Shown in pieces: positions 17,355 to 25,912 of a stretch of DNA of 55,736 nucleotides. The position numbers were made by a program, and so were the translations under genes. The notes below the pieces were generated by a model. That model was given only the letters and a program-made list of their open reading frames with translations, was not told the origin of the DNA and ran no database searches. The number at the start of each line of letters is the position of its first letter. Position 1 is the first letter of the stretch. Origin of the DNA: Devosia sp. Root413D1 (GTDB taxonomy: Bacteria; Pseudomonadota; Alphaproteobacteria; Rhizobiales; Devosiaceae); contig NZ_LMEA01000014.1 in NCBI RefSeq assembly GCF_001425235.1, forward strand, positions 177,195-232,930. Direction: 5' to 3'.

Positions 17355-18128
17355 CTACTGCGAGACGTCCTCGCCAAAGTACTTCTGAGAGATCGTCGCA
17401 TAGGTGCCATCGGCCTTGATCGCCGCGAGCGCCTCGTTGATGGCCGCCAGCAGCTCGGGCTTGCCCTTGGCCAGCAGCACACCGGAATAGTCGGCATTGG
17501 CCTGGGTAGCGGCGATCTTCACCGGCGCGTCGGGCTGTTGCTTCTTGAAATCGAAGAACGACAGGCTGTCATTGATGGTGGCGTCGGCGCGGCCCTGGAT
17601 CACCAGCGCGATCGACTGGTCGAACCCGTCGGTGGGCACGATCTCGGCGCCGCTGGCTTCGGCGAGCTTGCCGAAATTGGAGGTGGTGGTCTGCGCCGCC
17701 TTCTTGCCCTTCAGCGTCTCGAACGAGGTGATGTCGGCATTGTCGGCCTTGACGATCAGCGCCGCTTTCGAGGCGATGTAGGGCTCGGAGAAATCGTACT
17801 TCTCCTTGCGCGCGTCGGTGATGCCGACCTGGTTGATCACCACGTCATAGCGATTGGCATCGATGCCGGCGATCAGCCCATCCCAGGGGCCTTCGACGAA
17901 CTCGGCCTTCACCCCGATGCGCTTGGCGATCTCTTCGGCAATCTCGACGTCGAAGCCGACCAGCGCGCCCGAGGCATCGTGGAAGGTGAAGGGGGCATAG
18001 GTGCCCTCAGTGCCGACCCGCAGCGCGCCCGCAGTCTTGACCTGGTCGAGCGCCGTCTGGGCCAGCGCCGGGGTCGAAAGGCCAAGGCCGACAAGGCCGA
18101 TCGCCAGCACGGACTTGAGGATGTTCAT
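17355..18128 (-). CDS. Polar amino-acid ABC transporter substrate-binding protein
   Basis: 257-residue periplasmic binding protein. A signal peptide (residues 1-23) ends at ALAQ. The mature domain begins VKTAGALRVGTEGTYAPF and continues with FEGPW-like and QVGITDARKEKYDFSEPYI segments typical of family 3 solute-binding proteins for polar amino acids. A very good ribosome site (GGAGAAG) precedes the ATG. First gene of the operon; the hairpin downstream would favour its higher expression. Ligand not resolved; the YDFSEPY region fits glutamine, histidine, cystine or similar binders. Confidence 0.93.
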   Translation of the reverse strand: MNILKSVLAIGLVGLGLSTPALAQTALDQVKTAGALRVGTEGTYAPFTFHDASGALVGFDVEIAEEIAKRIGVKAEFVEGPWDGLIAGIDANRYDVVINQVGITDARKEKYDFSEPYIASKAALIVKADNADITSFETLKGKKAAQTTTSNFGKLAEASGAEIVPTDGFDQSIALVIQGRADATINDSLSFFDFKKQQPDAPVKIAATQANADYSGVLLAKGKPELLAAINEALAAIKADGTYATISQKYFGEDVSQ

Positions 18129-18414
18129 GTTTCTTCTCCATTGGCCGGTGGGTCATCTGCCCCCGGCTTTGGGCTGAAACGTGCCCCTCGCGCCCAGACG
18201 CCGCAATGGGTTGGAAGGGCTTTTTACTCGGGCCGAGGCCGGTGGCTGCCCATGCTAGAGGGAGCTGCCCCGCCGATATTGGTTGCTAGAATAGCGCCAT
18301 GAGCGGGCAGTCCAGTTCTGCCCGGGATAAGCGCGCACCCGCCGGAGACGGGGCTGGACGATCCGCCATGCACACTGGCAGGTTGCTGGTCCCGGGTGTT
18401 ATTCAGGCTGCGAG
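18129..18414. other. Intergenic region, divergent
   Basis: 286 bases between the divergent binding-protein gene and the small gene at 18415. It must hold the promoter of the amino-acid ABC operon. TAGAAT near 18287 is a possible -10 box on the plus strand. No other structure is evident. Confidence 0.4.
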
Positions 18415-18723
18415 ATGTTTGTCGTCCAGATCTATCTACCGCTCGAGCTGCCCGACGGCGCACCGATTCCGCCTGATGTGTTCGAGCGCACCAAGGCCGA
18501 ACTGACCGAGAGTTTTGGCGGAGTGACGGCGTTCCTGCAATCGCCGGCCGAAGGCGCCTGGAAGCCGCTGAGCGGTGAGGCCATCCACGATCGGATCGCC
18601 ATCTTCGAGGTGATGGTCACCGACGTCGATACCGCCTGGTGGCGCCACTATCGCGAAACGCTGGAGGCTGAGCTGAAGCAGCAGCGTATCCTGGTCCGGT
18701 TGTTCCAGGTGACGGTGCTCTGA
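18415..18723 (+). CDS. Conserved hypothetical protein, 102 residues
   Basis: Small soluble protein with no signal peptide or membrane segment. Codon use is good and the GC pattern is that of its neighbours. Its FVVQIYLPLELPDG start and the GGVTAFLQSPAEGAW segment recall small alpha/beta proteins widespread in Hyphomicrobiales with no assigned function. It is monocistronic, followed by a 143-base gap before the HMG-CoA reductase gene, so it is probably not part of that operon. I do not recognise a function. Confidence 0.7.
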   Translation: MFVVQIYLPLELPDGAPIPPDVFERTKAELTESFGGVTAFLQSPAEGAWKPLSGEAIHDRIAIFEVMVTDVDTAWWRHYRETLEAELKQQRILVRLFQVTVL

Positions 18724-18866
18724 TTGGCCAGCATCACCGGCAATAGCGGCTGCAAATAGTCTCGCCGTTAACTGCTTGCTGCAGCTCGAAAGTTGCGTCC
18801 GCGTTGCGTTAGCGAGCCTTTCAGTATTGGCTCCGCATTGTCTGGCTGACCAAACTGGGGGCAATC

Positions 18867-20147
18867 TTGGCGTCGCTGTTGCCGGCACGAGTGCTGAACA
18901 TGCTTGAGCTGTTGCGGGCCAAGTCGGCAACTGCCGATCTCGCGGCCCGGCTGCGCCCGTCGCCTGGGGCCGGGCGGCCGAAGCGGCTGCGCATGCATCA
19001 GAGCAGCGATCGCGCATCGGCCGAGGCAGTGTGGTCGCACCTCATCGAGGCGGGGGTGCCCGCCTCATCGAAAGACCGGCTGGCCGACGCGGGAAGCCTC
19101 GCGGCGGCCGAAACTTATGGCCGCAATATCGAGAATTTTGTCGGCACGGTAAAAGTGCCGGTGGGGGTGATCGGGCCGCTCAGGGTCAACGGCGTCCATG
19201 CCAGCGGCGACTATTACGTGCCGCTGGCGACCACCGAGGCGGCGCTGGTCGCCTCCTACGGTCGCGGCGCCGATATCGTGTCGCTGGCCGGCGGGGTGAG
19301 CGCAGGCATGCTGGGCGAGGGCGTGCTGCGCACCCCGGCGTTCGTGTTCAGCGGGCTTTACGAATGCGGCGCGTTCATCAGCTGGATCGCTGAGAATGCC
19401 GAGCAGTTGCGGAGCGTGGCCGAGGCGACGACGCGGCATGGCAAGCTGCAATCGCTCGAGCCGTTCATGGACAGCGACACGGTGTTCGTGATCTGCCGCT
19501 ACTCGACCGGCGACGCGGCCGGGCAGAACATGGTGACCGTCGCGACCGAGGCGATCTGCGCCTATATCGCTGCGCATTCGCCGATCCGCCCGCGCTTCTC
19601 GTTCATCGAGGGCAATTTCTCGGGCGACAAGAAAGCTTCGTATCTGGGGATGTTTGCGGGTCGCGGGCGAAAAGTCTCGGCCAGCGTCGAGCTGCCCTAC
19701 GAGCTGATGGCGCGTACCCTCCGCGTGACGCCCGAGGCGCTGGTCGCCTATGGGCGGGTGGCGGCTTTGGGCGCGGTGCTGAGCGGCCAGCTCGGCTCGC
19801 AGGCCCATTACGCCAATGGGCTCGCCGCCTTCTACATCGCCACCGGGCAGGATGCGGCCTGCGTGTCGGAATCGGCGGTCGGCTTCACCCGCATGGAGCC
19901 GCGCGACAAGGGCATGTTCTTTTCGGTGACGCTGCCCAATGTGCTGGTCGGCTCGGTCGGCGGCGGCACCGGGCTGCCCAGCCAGTCGGCGGCGCTCGAT
20001 TTGCTGGGGCTGGCCGGACCAGGCAAGGCCGCGGCTCTGGCCGAAGTGGTGGCGGCGCTATGCCTCTGCGGCGAGATCTCGATCATCGCGGCGATTGCCG
20101 GCGGGCAGTTCACCCGGGCACATCACAAGCTGGCGCGGCTCAGATGA
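18867..20147 (+). CDS. HMG-CoA reductase homologue (class I-like)
   Basis: About 426 residues. The hydroxymethylglutaryl-CoA reductase fold is recognisable from ENFVGTVKVPVGVIGPL, CRYSTGDAAGQNMVT, GQDAACVSES and GGGTGLPSQSAALDLLG. All four catalytic residues are present in context: Glu124 (TTEAAL), Lys255 (GDKKAS), Asp329 (GQDAA) and His419/420 (RAHH). The motifs favour class I over the class II type usual in bacteria. It would make mevalonate from HMG-CoA with NADPH, or reduce a related acyl-CoA. No other mevalonate-pathway gene is nearby. The start is uncertain: TTG at 18867 has GGGGG five bases upstream; ATG at 18900 has no ribosome site. First gene of a seven-gene operon; its stop overlaps the UbiA ATG. 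Confidence 0.9.
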   Translation: MASLLPARVLNMLELLRAKSATADLAARLRPSPGAGRPKRLRMHQSSDRASAEAVWSHLIEAGVPASSKDRLADAGSLAAAETYGRNIENFVGTVKVPVGVIGPLRVNGVHASGDYYVPLATTEAALVASYGRGADIVSLAGGVSAGMLGEGVLRTPAFVFSGLYECGAFISWIAENAEQLRSVAEATTRHGKLQSLEPFMDSDTVFVICRYSTGDAAGQNMVTVATEAICAYIAAHSPIRPRFSFIEGNFSGDKKASYLGMFAGRGRKVSASVELPYELMARTLRVTPEALVAYGRVAALGAVLSGQLGSQAHYANGLAAFYIATGQDAACVSESAVGFTRMEPRDKGMFFSVTLPNVLVGSVGGGTGLPSQSAALDLLGLAGPGKAAALAEVVAALCLCGEISIIAAIAGGQFTRAHHKLARLR

Positions 20148-21070
20148 GCACCACCGCCGAGGCTCAGTTGAGCCTGATGCAGCGACTCTGGATCTACCAG
20201 GCCGAGCGCTTCCCGCTTGGCAAGACCGCCGTGCTGCTCGCCGTGTTCACCGCCGCTGGCCTCAGCCTCTCGGCGCATCTTGGCGGGCGGCCCCTGCCGT
20301 CGATCTGGGTGTTCGTCGCGGTGTGGCTGGTGGCGATCGGCATTCTGTTCCAGCTGCGGGTCGCCGACGAGTTCAAGGATTTTGACGACGATAGCCGCTA
20401 CCGTCCGGAGCGGCCGGTGCCGCGCGGGCTGGTGAGCCTCAAACTGCTGCGGCGCCTGGGGCTCGGAGCCGGCGGGCTCGCCATCGTCCTTAGCCTGAGC
20501 ATCTCGCCGCTGTTGCTGCTGCCTTTGGCGCTGGTCTGGCTGTGGCTGGGGCTGATGACGGCGGAGTTCTTCGTGCCGGCCTGGCTGAAGGCGCGGCCGC
20601 TGCTCTACCTTGTCTCGCACATGGCCATCATGGCCTTCATCGATTTTTACGTCACCGCCGCCGAGTGGCTGCCGCACGCGGCGCTGCCGCCGCCGGGGAT
20701 CTGGATCTTCGTCATCCTGAGCTGCGTCAATGGGTGCGTCCTGGAGTTCGGCCGGAAGACCTGGGCGCCCGAGAGCGAGCGGCCGGGAGTCGAGACCTAT
20801 TCGGCGCTCTATGGCCCGGGGCGCTCGGCCGCCATCTGGGCCGGCTGCTGCGCCCTCTCCTATATCCTCGTCGGTTGCATCGGCACGCTGGCGGGCGCCG
20901 GCATAATTATCTGGGTCCTGGGCCTCGCGGCGCTGCTGCCGATCCTGTGGCTGGCCGGCCGGTTCATGCGGCAGCCGGACGTGGCGGGGCAGAAGCGGAT
21001 CGATCTCGCTGCGGGGCTCTGGGTATTTGCCTGCTACGTCATGGTGGGGTTGGCGGGGCCGCTGTCGTGA
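20144..21070 (+). CDS. UbiA-family prenyltransferase
   Basis: 308-residue membrane protein with about eight or nine helices. The aspartate-rich prenyl-diphosphate site is at about residues 75-100 (ADEFKDFDDD, then RPERPVPRGLVS), a pattern typical of UbiA enzymes. A second region around 195-215 (NGCVLEFGRKTWAPESE) corresponds to the second polar motif. It would attach a prenyl chain to an acceptor in the membrane. Overlaps the HMG-CoA reductase stop (ATGA) and the next gene (GTGA). Acceptor and chain length unknown; not obviously a ubiquinone, heme or chlorophyll enzyme given its neighbours. Confidence 0.88.
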   Translation: MSTTAEAQLSLMQRLWIYQAERFPLGKTAVLLAVFTAAGLSLSAHLGGRPLPSIWVFVAVWLVAIGILFQLRVADEFKDFDDDSRYRPERPVPRGLVSLKLLRRLGLGAGGLAIVLSLSISPLLLLPLALVWLWLGLMTAEFFVPAWLKARPLLYLVSHMAIMAFIDFYVTAAEWLPHAALPPPGIWIFVILSCVNGCVLEFGRKTWAPESERPGVETYSALYGPGRSAAIWAGCCALSYILVGCIGTLAGAGIIIWVLGLAALLPILWLAGRFMRQPDVAGQKRIDLAAGLWVFACYVMVGLAGPLS

Positions 21071-23520
21071 CCAGCTTCATCCATGACATGCGGAGCGCCG
21101 CAGGGGCTGATGTTGTCGGCGGCAAGGGCGCGACGCTGATGCGGCTCGCGGGGCTGGGGTTCGACGTGCCGGCCTTTGTCGTGGTCGAGGCGGCGGCCTT
21201 CACGTCGGCCGCTGCCGAGGCGGCAACCGGCGCGGCGCTGCTGGTGCAACTTACGGGCATCGGCCCCGGGCCCTATGCGGTGCGCTCGTCAGCGCGCGAA
21301 GAGGATGGCAGCGCCGCCTCGCATGCCGGGCAGTTCCTGTCGCTGCTGAATGTCAGGGCAGAGGACGTCCCCGCGGCCGCGCGAAGTGTGTTCGAGAGCG
21401 GCGCGGCCGAAAGCGTCGCCGAATATCGCAGCTCGCGCCAGCTCGGCGCCGATGGCGGCGCCCCGGCCGTGGTGGTGCAGCAGATGGTCGATGCGCGCTG
21501 CGCCGGCGTGCTGTTCACCGCCGATCCGGTCAGCGGCCGCCGCGACCGCATCGTCGTCTCGGCCATAGCCGGGCTCGCCGATCGGCTGGTCGGCGGCGAG
21601 GAAGATGGCGAGCGCTACGTGCTGGGCAAAACCAGCGGCGAGGTGCTGGAGCGGCCGGCGGAGGCGAGCCTGACCGACAGCGATCTCGCAGCGCTCCGGG
21701 CCCTGGCGTTCAGCGCCGAGGCGGCGTTCGGCGCGCCACAGGATATGGAATGGGCCTTTGCCGGCCAGCGGCTGCACCTCTTACAGGCGCGGCCGATCAC
21801 CACCAGCCTCCGGCCGGCGCCGATCGCCGACGAGGTGCTGGTGGTGCTCGACAATTCCAATATCGTCGAGAGCTATCCCGGGCTCGTTTCGCCGCTCACC
21901 TTCAGCTTTGCCCAATATGCTTATGCGCGGGTCTATCGGGCCTTCATGCGGCTGGTGGGGATCGACGCCGCGACGATCGGCAGCCATGCGGCTTTGTTCG
22001 ACAACCTGCTGAGCCGGGTCGATGCCCGGGTCTACTACAACCTCGGCAACTGGTACCGGGCGCTGGCGCTGCTGCCGGGGTTTTCAAGCAACAGCGCCAG
22101 CATGGAACTGATGATGGGGGTGAGCGAGCCGCTGCCGGCGGAGCTGGTTGCCGCCATGGCAGCGCCGCCGCAATCGCGGTTCCGCCGCACCCTCGGCATG
22201 GCGCGCATCGGCCTGGCGCTGGCCGGCGCGAGCCTCAGGCTGGGCCGCACCAAGCGGGGATTTTACGCACGACTGGGGGCAGCCCTGGCCGAGCCGGCGA
22301 CGACGCTGGACTATAAGCCGCTGACGGCGCTCGCCGCCGAGTATCGGCGGATCGAGGCCGACCTGCTCGACCGCTGGGACGCGCCGCTGGTCAACGATTT
22401 CCTCTGCATGATCGCCTTCGGCGGCTCGCGGAAGCTGATGCAGGGCTGGGCCGGCGAGGCCGGGCTCGCCGTGCATTCGGACATCATGATCGGGCAGGGC
22501 GATATCGTCTCGGCCGAGCCGGCGCAGCGCATCCGCGCGATGGGGAAGCTGCTGGGCGATGATCCGGAACTGGTGGCCGAGCTCGAGGCCGGGCAGGGCG
22601 AAGGGCTTGCACGCAACCCGGCGCTGCAGCAGGCAGTGCGCGACTATCTCGACCGCTTCGCCGATCGCTGCCCGGAGGAGCTGAAGCTCGAGAGCGTGAC
22701 GCTCGATCGCGATCCGTCGCCGCTCTACAAGGCAATCGCCGCTGCCGCGGCGGCCGGCCCGGGGCATGCCGTCGAGCGGGTCGACCCGGTGGCGGCGCTC
22801 GACCGCCTGTTCAAGGGGCACCCGCTGCGGCGCGCCATTGCCGGGGTGGTGCTGGGGATCGCCAAGCGCCGGGTGCGGGATCGCGAGAACCTGCGGTTCG
22901 AGCGGACCCGCATCTTCGGGCGCGGGCGGCGGCTGTTCCGGGCCGTCGGCGTGCAGTTCCATGCGCTCGGCCTGCTCGATACACCCGACGACGTGTTCAT
23001 GCTCACCGTTGCCGAAGTGCTGGGGGCGATCGAGGGCTTTGCTGTGAGCCATGATCTTGCGGCGCTCGCCCGCTTGCGGCGCGCCGAGATGGCGGCGGCC
23101 GCGACGCGCCGCGATCCGCCGGAGCGGCTCAGCCTCAAGGGCGCCGTCGCCACCGTCGGCAGTGCCATCGCACCGCTGGCGCCGCGGGCCCGGGACGAGG
23201 CGCGCGAGCGGAGTGGCGTCGGCTGCAGTGCGGGCGTCGTCCGCGCAGTGGCGCGGGTGATCGCGGATCCGCGCACCGGGACGCTGAAGCGCGGCGAGAT
23301 CCTCGTGGCGCGGCACACCGATCCGGGCTGGATCGCGCTGTTCACCAATGCCGCGGCGATCGTCGTCGAGCGGGGCAGCCCGCTGTCGCACTCGGCCATC
23401 GTGGCGCGCGAACTGGGCATTCCCTGCGTCGTGGCGCTGAAGGGCGCCATGGAGTGGATCGCCGACGGGGAAATGATCGAAGTGGATGGCGCAACGGGCC
23501 AGGTCCGGAGGGTCAAATGA
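21067..23520 (+). CDS. PEP-synthase / rifampin-phosphotransferase-like enzyme
   Basis: 817 residues. An N-terminal ATP-grasp domain (about 1-255, with GGKGATL, YAVRSSAREEDG and the terminal LLQARPIT) is joined to a variable middle part (about 265-700) and a C-terminal swivelling domain. Phospho-carrier His775 lies in SPLSHSAIVARELGIP. No PEP/pyruvate TIM barrel is evident after the His domain, so it resembles rifampin phosphotransferase and other ATP-to-small-molecule phosphotransferases more than true PEP synthase. In those enzymes the middle domain binds the acceptor. DNSNIVESYPGLVSPLTFSF opens the middle part. The GTG start overlaps the UbiA stop. Likely phosphorylates a pathway intermediate (inference). 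Confidence 0.85.
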   Translation: MTSFIHDMRSAAGADVVGGKGATLMRLAGLGFDVPAFVVVEAAAFTSAAAEAATGAALLVQLTGIGPGPYAVRSSAREEDGSAASHAGQFLSLLNVRAEDVPAAARSVFESGAAESVAEYRSSRQLGADGGAPAVVVQQMVDARCAGVLFTADPVSGRRDRIVVSAIAGLADRLVGGEEDGERYVLGKTSGEVLERPAEASLTDSDLAALRALAFSAEAAFGAPQDMEWAFAGQRLHLLQARPITTSLRPAPIADEVLVVLDNSNIVESYPGLVSPLTFSFAQYAYARVYRAFMRLVGIDAATIGSHAALFDNLLSRVDARVYYNLGNWYRALALLPGFSSNSASMELMMGVSEPLPAELVAAMAAPPQSRFRRTLGMARIGLALAGASLRLGRTKRGFYARLGAALAEPATTLDYKPLTALAAEYRRIEADLLDRWDAPLVNDFLCMIAFGGSRKLMQGWAGEAGLAVHSDIMIGQGDIVSAEPAQRIRAMGKLLGDDPELVAELEAGQGEGLARNPALQQAVRDYLDRFADRCPEELKLESVTLDRDPSPLYKAIAAAAAAGPGHAVERVDPVAALDRLFKGHPLRRAIAGVVLGIAKRRVRDRENLRFERTRIFGRGRRLFRAVGVQFHALGLLDTPDDVFMLTVAEVLGAIEGFAVSHDLAALARLRRAEMAAAATRRDPPERLSLKGAVATVGSAIAPLAPRARDEARERSGVGCSAGVVRAVARVIADPRTGTLKRGEILVARHTDPGWIALFTNAAAIVVERGSPLSHSAIVARELGIPCVVALKGAMEWIADGEMIEVDGATGQVRRVK

Positions 23521-24614
23521 ACGGCGCCGAGATTTCGAGCCACGCGCGCTTCGATGACATTCGCTATGCGCAGCTGTGGGAAGATGCCGATGTGCTGAAC
23601 GCGGCGCTCGGGCAGCAGCACGGCAAGGTGCTGGTCTCGATCTGCTCGGCCGGCGACAACGCGCTCGGCATGCTGCTGCTCGACCCGGCCAAGGTCATCA
23701 CCATCGATCTCTCGCCGGCGCAGGTCGCCTGCCTGAAGCTGCGGGTCGCGGCTTATCGGGCGCTCGATCACCAGGGCTTTGTCGAACTGATGGGCTCGCG
23801 GCCCTCCGAGCGCCGTGGCGAACTGTTCGACATGGCCGCCGTGGGTCTTCCCGCGGAGCTTGCAGCCTTCTGGGGCGCGCGGCGCGAGGCCGTAGTGGCG
23901 TATGGGCTGGGCGGCGTCGGCAAGTTCGAACGTTATTTCCGCATCCTCAGGCAATGCCTGCTGCCGCTGGTGCATAGCCGGGCGACGATCGACGAGGTGT
24001 TCGTGTCGAAGCCGCTCGCGGCACGGGCCGAGTTCCTCGATCGGCGCTGGAACAACTGGCGCTGGAACCTGTTGCTGAAGCTGTTCTTTTCGAATTTCGT
24101 CATGGGGCGGCTCGGGCGCGATCCGGCGTTTTTCCAGCATGTCGAGGGCAGCCTTGCCGAGCATGTCGCGGGCCGGCTCCGGCATGCGGCGGTCGATCTC
24201 GACCCCTCGCAGAACCCGTATCTGCACTGGATCCTCAAGCCGGGACACGGCGCAGCGCTGCCGCTGGCCTGGCGGGCCGAGCATTACGACACCATCCGCA
24301 CCCGGCTCGACCGGCTCGATATCCGCGAGGGGGCGCTCGAAACGCTGGTCGAGAGCGGCGAGACGGCCGATGGTTTCAACCTCTCCGATATCTTCGAATA
24401 TATGAGCCCCGAGGTGTTCGAGACCGTCTATGGCGCGATCCTCGCCGCCGCCAATCCCGGGGCGCGGCTGGTCTACTGGAACATGATGGTGCCGCGCCGC
24501 GTACCGGCCGCGCATGCTCACCGCGTAGCCCGGCTCGAGCCGGAGATCGCTGCCGGCAAGGCGGCGGACAAGGCGTTCTTTTATTCCGATTTCGTGGTCG
24601 AGGCGGTGAAGTGA
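23517..24614 (+). CDS. DUF3419 / BtaA-like 3-amino-3-carboxypropyl transferase
   Basis: 365 residues of the DUF3419 family, whose known member BtaA moves the 3-amino-3-carboxypropyl group of S-adenosylmethionine to diacylglycerol. Family signatures: IRYAQLWEDADVLNAAL at the N-terminus, the SAM-binding SICSAGDNALGMLL near residue 41, and IDLSPAQVACLKLRVAA. NLSDIFEYMSPEVFE near residue 290 is the second conserved block. No BtaB-type N-methyltransferase is nearby, so a full betaine lipid is not indicated; the acceptor may be a prenylated or other lipid. The ATG overlaps the previous stop (ATGA). Confidence 0.85.
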   Translation: MNGAEISSHARFDDIRYAQLWEDADVLNAALGQQHGKVLVSICSAGDNALGMLLLDPAKVITIDLSPAQVACLKLRVAAYRALDHQGFVELMGSRPSERRGELFDMAAVGLPAELAAFWGARREAVVAYGLGGVGKFERYFRILRQCLLPLVHSRATIDEVFVSKPLAARAEFLDRRWNNWRWNLLLKLFFSNFVMGRLGRDPAFFQHVEGSLAEHVAGRLRHAAVDLDPSQNPYLHWILKPGHGAALPLAWRAEHYDTIRTRLDRLDIREGALETLVESGETADGFNLSDIFEYMSPEVFETVYGAILAAANPGARLVYWNMMVPRRVPAAHAHRVARLEPEIAAGKAADKAFFYSDFVVEAVK

Positions 24615-25912
24615 GCCTCACCTGGCGCGACGGCATCTTCATCGCCGCGGTGATCGTCGGCATGCTGTCGCTGATGGGCGGCGTGCGTTATTTCGCCGGG
24701 CGCTACAGCATCGGGCCGGAAACCCAGCGCAAGCTCGTGCATGTGGCGACCGGCACCGCCGCCCTGTTCTTCCCGCTGCTGTTTTCGAATGCCCTGCCGG
24801 TGTTCCTCTTGATCGGCGCGGCTGTGATCCTGATGCTGGCGCTGCGCAGCCCCATGCTCGCCTCGGTCGGCGGGGTGCTGCATGAGGTGAAGCGCGAGTC
24901 GTGGGGCGAAATCTACCTGGCGCTGGCCATCGCCTTCACCTTCTTTCGCGGGCTGGGCGAGCCGATCCTCTACGTGCTGCCACTGCTGGTGATCACCCTC
25001 TCCGATACCGCGTCGGCGCTGGTCGGCACCGAGTATGGCAAGCGCCGCTTCGCGGTCGAGGACGGCTCCAAAAGCCTCGAGGGCGTGGCGGCGTTCTTCG
25101 TCGTCACCTGGCTGGTGGCGCTGGTGACCCTGCTGCTGCTCACCGATGCGCCGCGGCTCAACGTGGTGGTGCTGTCCTTCCTCGTTGCCGCCTTCTGCGC
25201 GCTGGTCGAGGCCGATTCCTGGCGCGGGCTCGATAACCTCTTCGTCCCCGTCGGCGCGCATCTCCTGCTGCAGCAATATCTTGCCAGCAGCTCCGCCGAA
25301 CTGGTGGTGGTGGCGGTCGGGTTCCTGTTGTTCCTCGGGCTGATGCTGCTGGTGGCCGAGGCGCTGCGCCTGCCGCCGCGCGCCGCGCGGGGCTATGCGA
25401 TCCTGCTCTTCCTGATGATCTCGCTGATGGCGCCGCATAATGCGCTGCTGACCGGGCTGGTGATCGTCGGCCAGGTATGGGCGCGCGCCAGGCGGCCTGG
25501 CACCAGCCAGCGGCCCGAGCTCGACCTCCTGGCGGTCGCCGCGGTGGTGGCGCTGTTCTGGCTCATCGCCGGCGAGCTCGCCGGGCGCTCGGTGCTTGCC
25601 CTGTTCAACCTCACCTTCGCCGCCGTGGCGCTCGGCTTTGCGGCGCTGGCGACGCGCGGCTGGTGGCGCCTGGTGTTGTTGCCGCTGGGCTTCGCGATCG
25701 GTGGGCTGTTCAGCTGGGTCGCCAAACTCAACACCCCATGGCACCCGCCCTGGTTCGATGCCGACTGGCCCTGGCTGGTCGCCGCGCTGGCGGTGCCGGC
25801 GGGGCTCGCCATGCTCCGGCCCGAGTGGTTCACCACGCGTCGCAGCGCCAAGCTGTTCGCCGTGGCGATGCTGGTGCCGCTGGTCTTCTATTTCAGGGGA
25901 ATGTTCCTATGA
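24611..25912 (+). CDS. Phytol/dolichol-kinase-like membrane protein with C-terminal extension
   Basis: 433 residues, almost all membrane-embedded. The N-terminal ~210 residues match the SEC59/VTE5 polyprenol or diacylglycerol kinase family: RKLVHVATGTAALFFPL near residue 38, TLSDTASALVGTEYGKRRF near 130, and GSKSLEGVAAFFVVTW. Such enzymes use CTP to phosphorylate an isoprenoid alcohol or lipid. The C-terminal half (about 230-433) adds several helices and a tryptophan-rich segment (WHPPWFDADWPW) not seen in simple members; its role is unknown. GTG start overlaps the DUF3419 stop; its own stop overlaps the next ATG. Confidence 0.83.
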   Translation: MSLTWRDGIFIAAVIVGMLSLMGGVRYFAGRYSIGPETQRKLVHVATGTAALFFPLLFSNALPVFLLIGAAVILMLALRSPMLASVGGVLHEVKRESWGEIYLALAIAFTFFRGLGEPILYVLPLLVITLSDTASALVGTEYGKRRFAVEDGSKSLEGVAAFFVVTWLVALVTLLLLTDAPRLNVVVLSFLVAAFCALVEADSWRGLDNLFVPVGAHLLLQQYLASSSAELVVVAVGFLLFLGLMLLVAEALRLPPRAARGYAILLFLMISLMAPHNALLTGLVIVGQVWARARRPGTSQRPELDLLAVAAVVALFWLIAGELAGRSVLALFNLTFAAVALGFAALATRGWWRLVLLPLGFAIGGLFSWVAKLNTPWHPPWFDADWPWLVAALAVPAGLAMLRPEWFTTRRSAKLFAVAMLVPLVFYFRGMFL

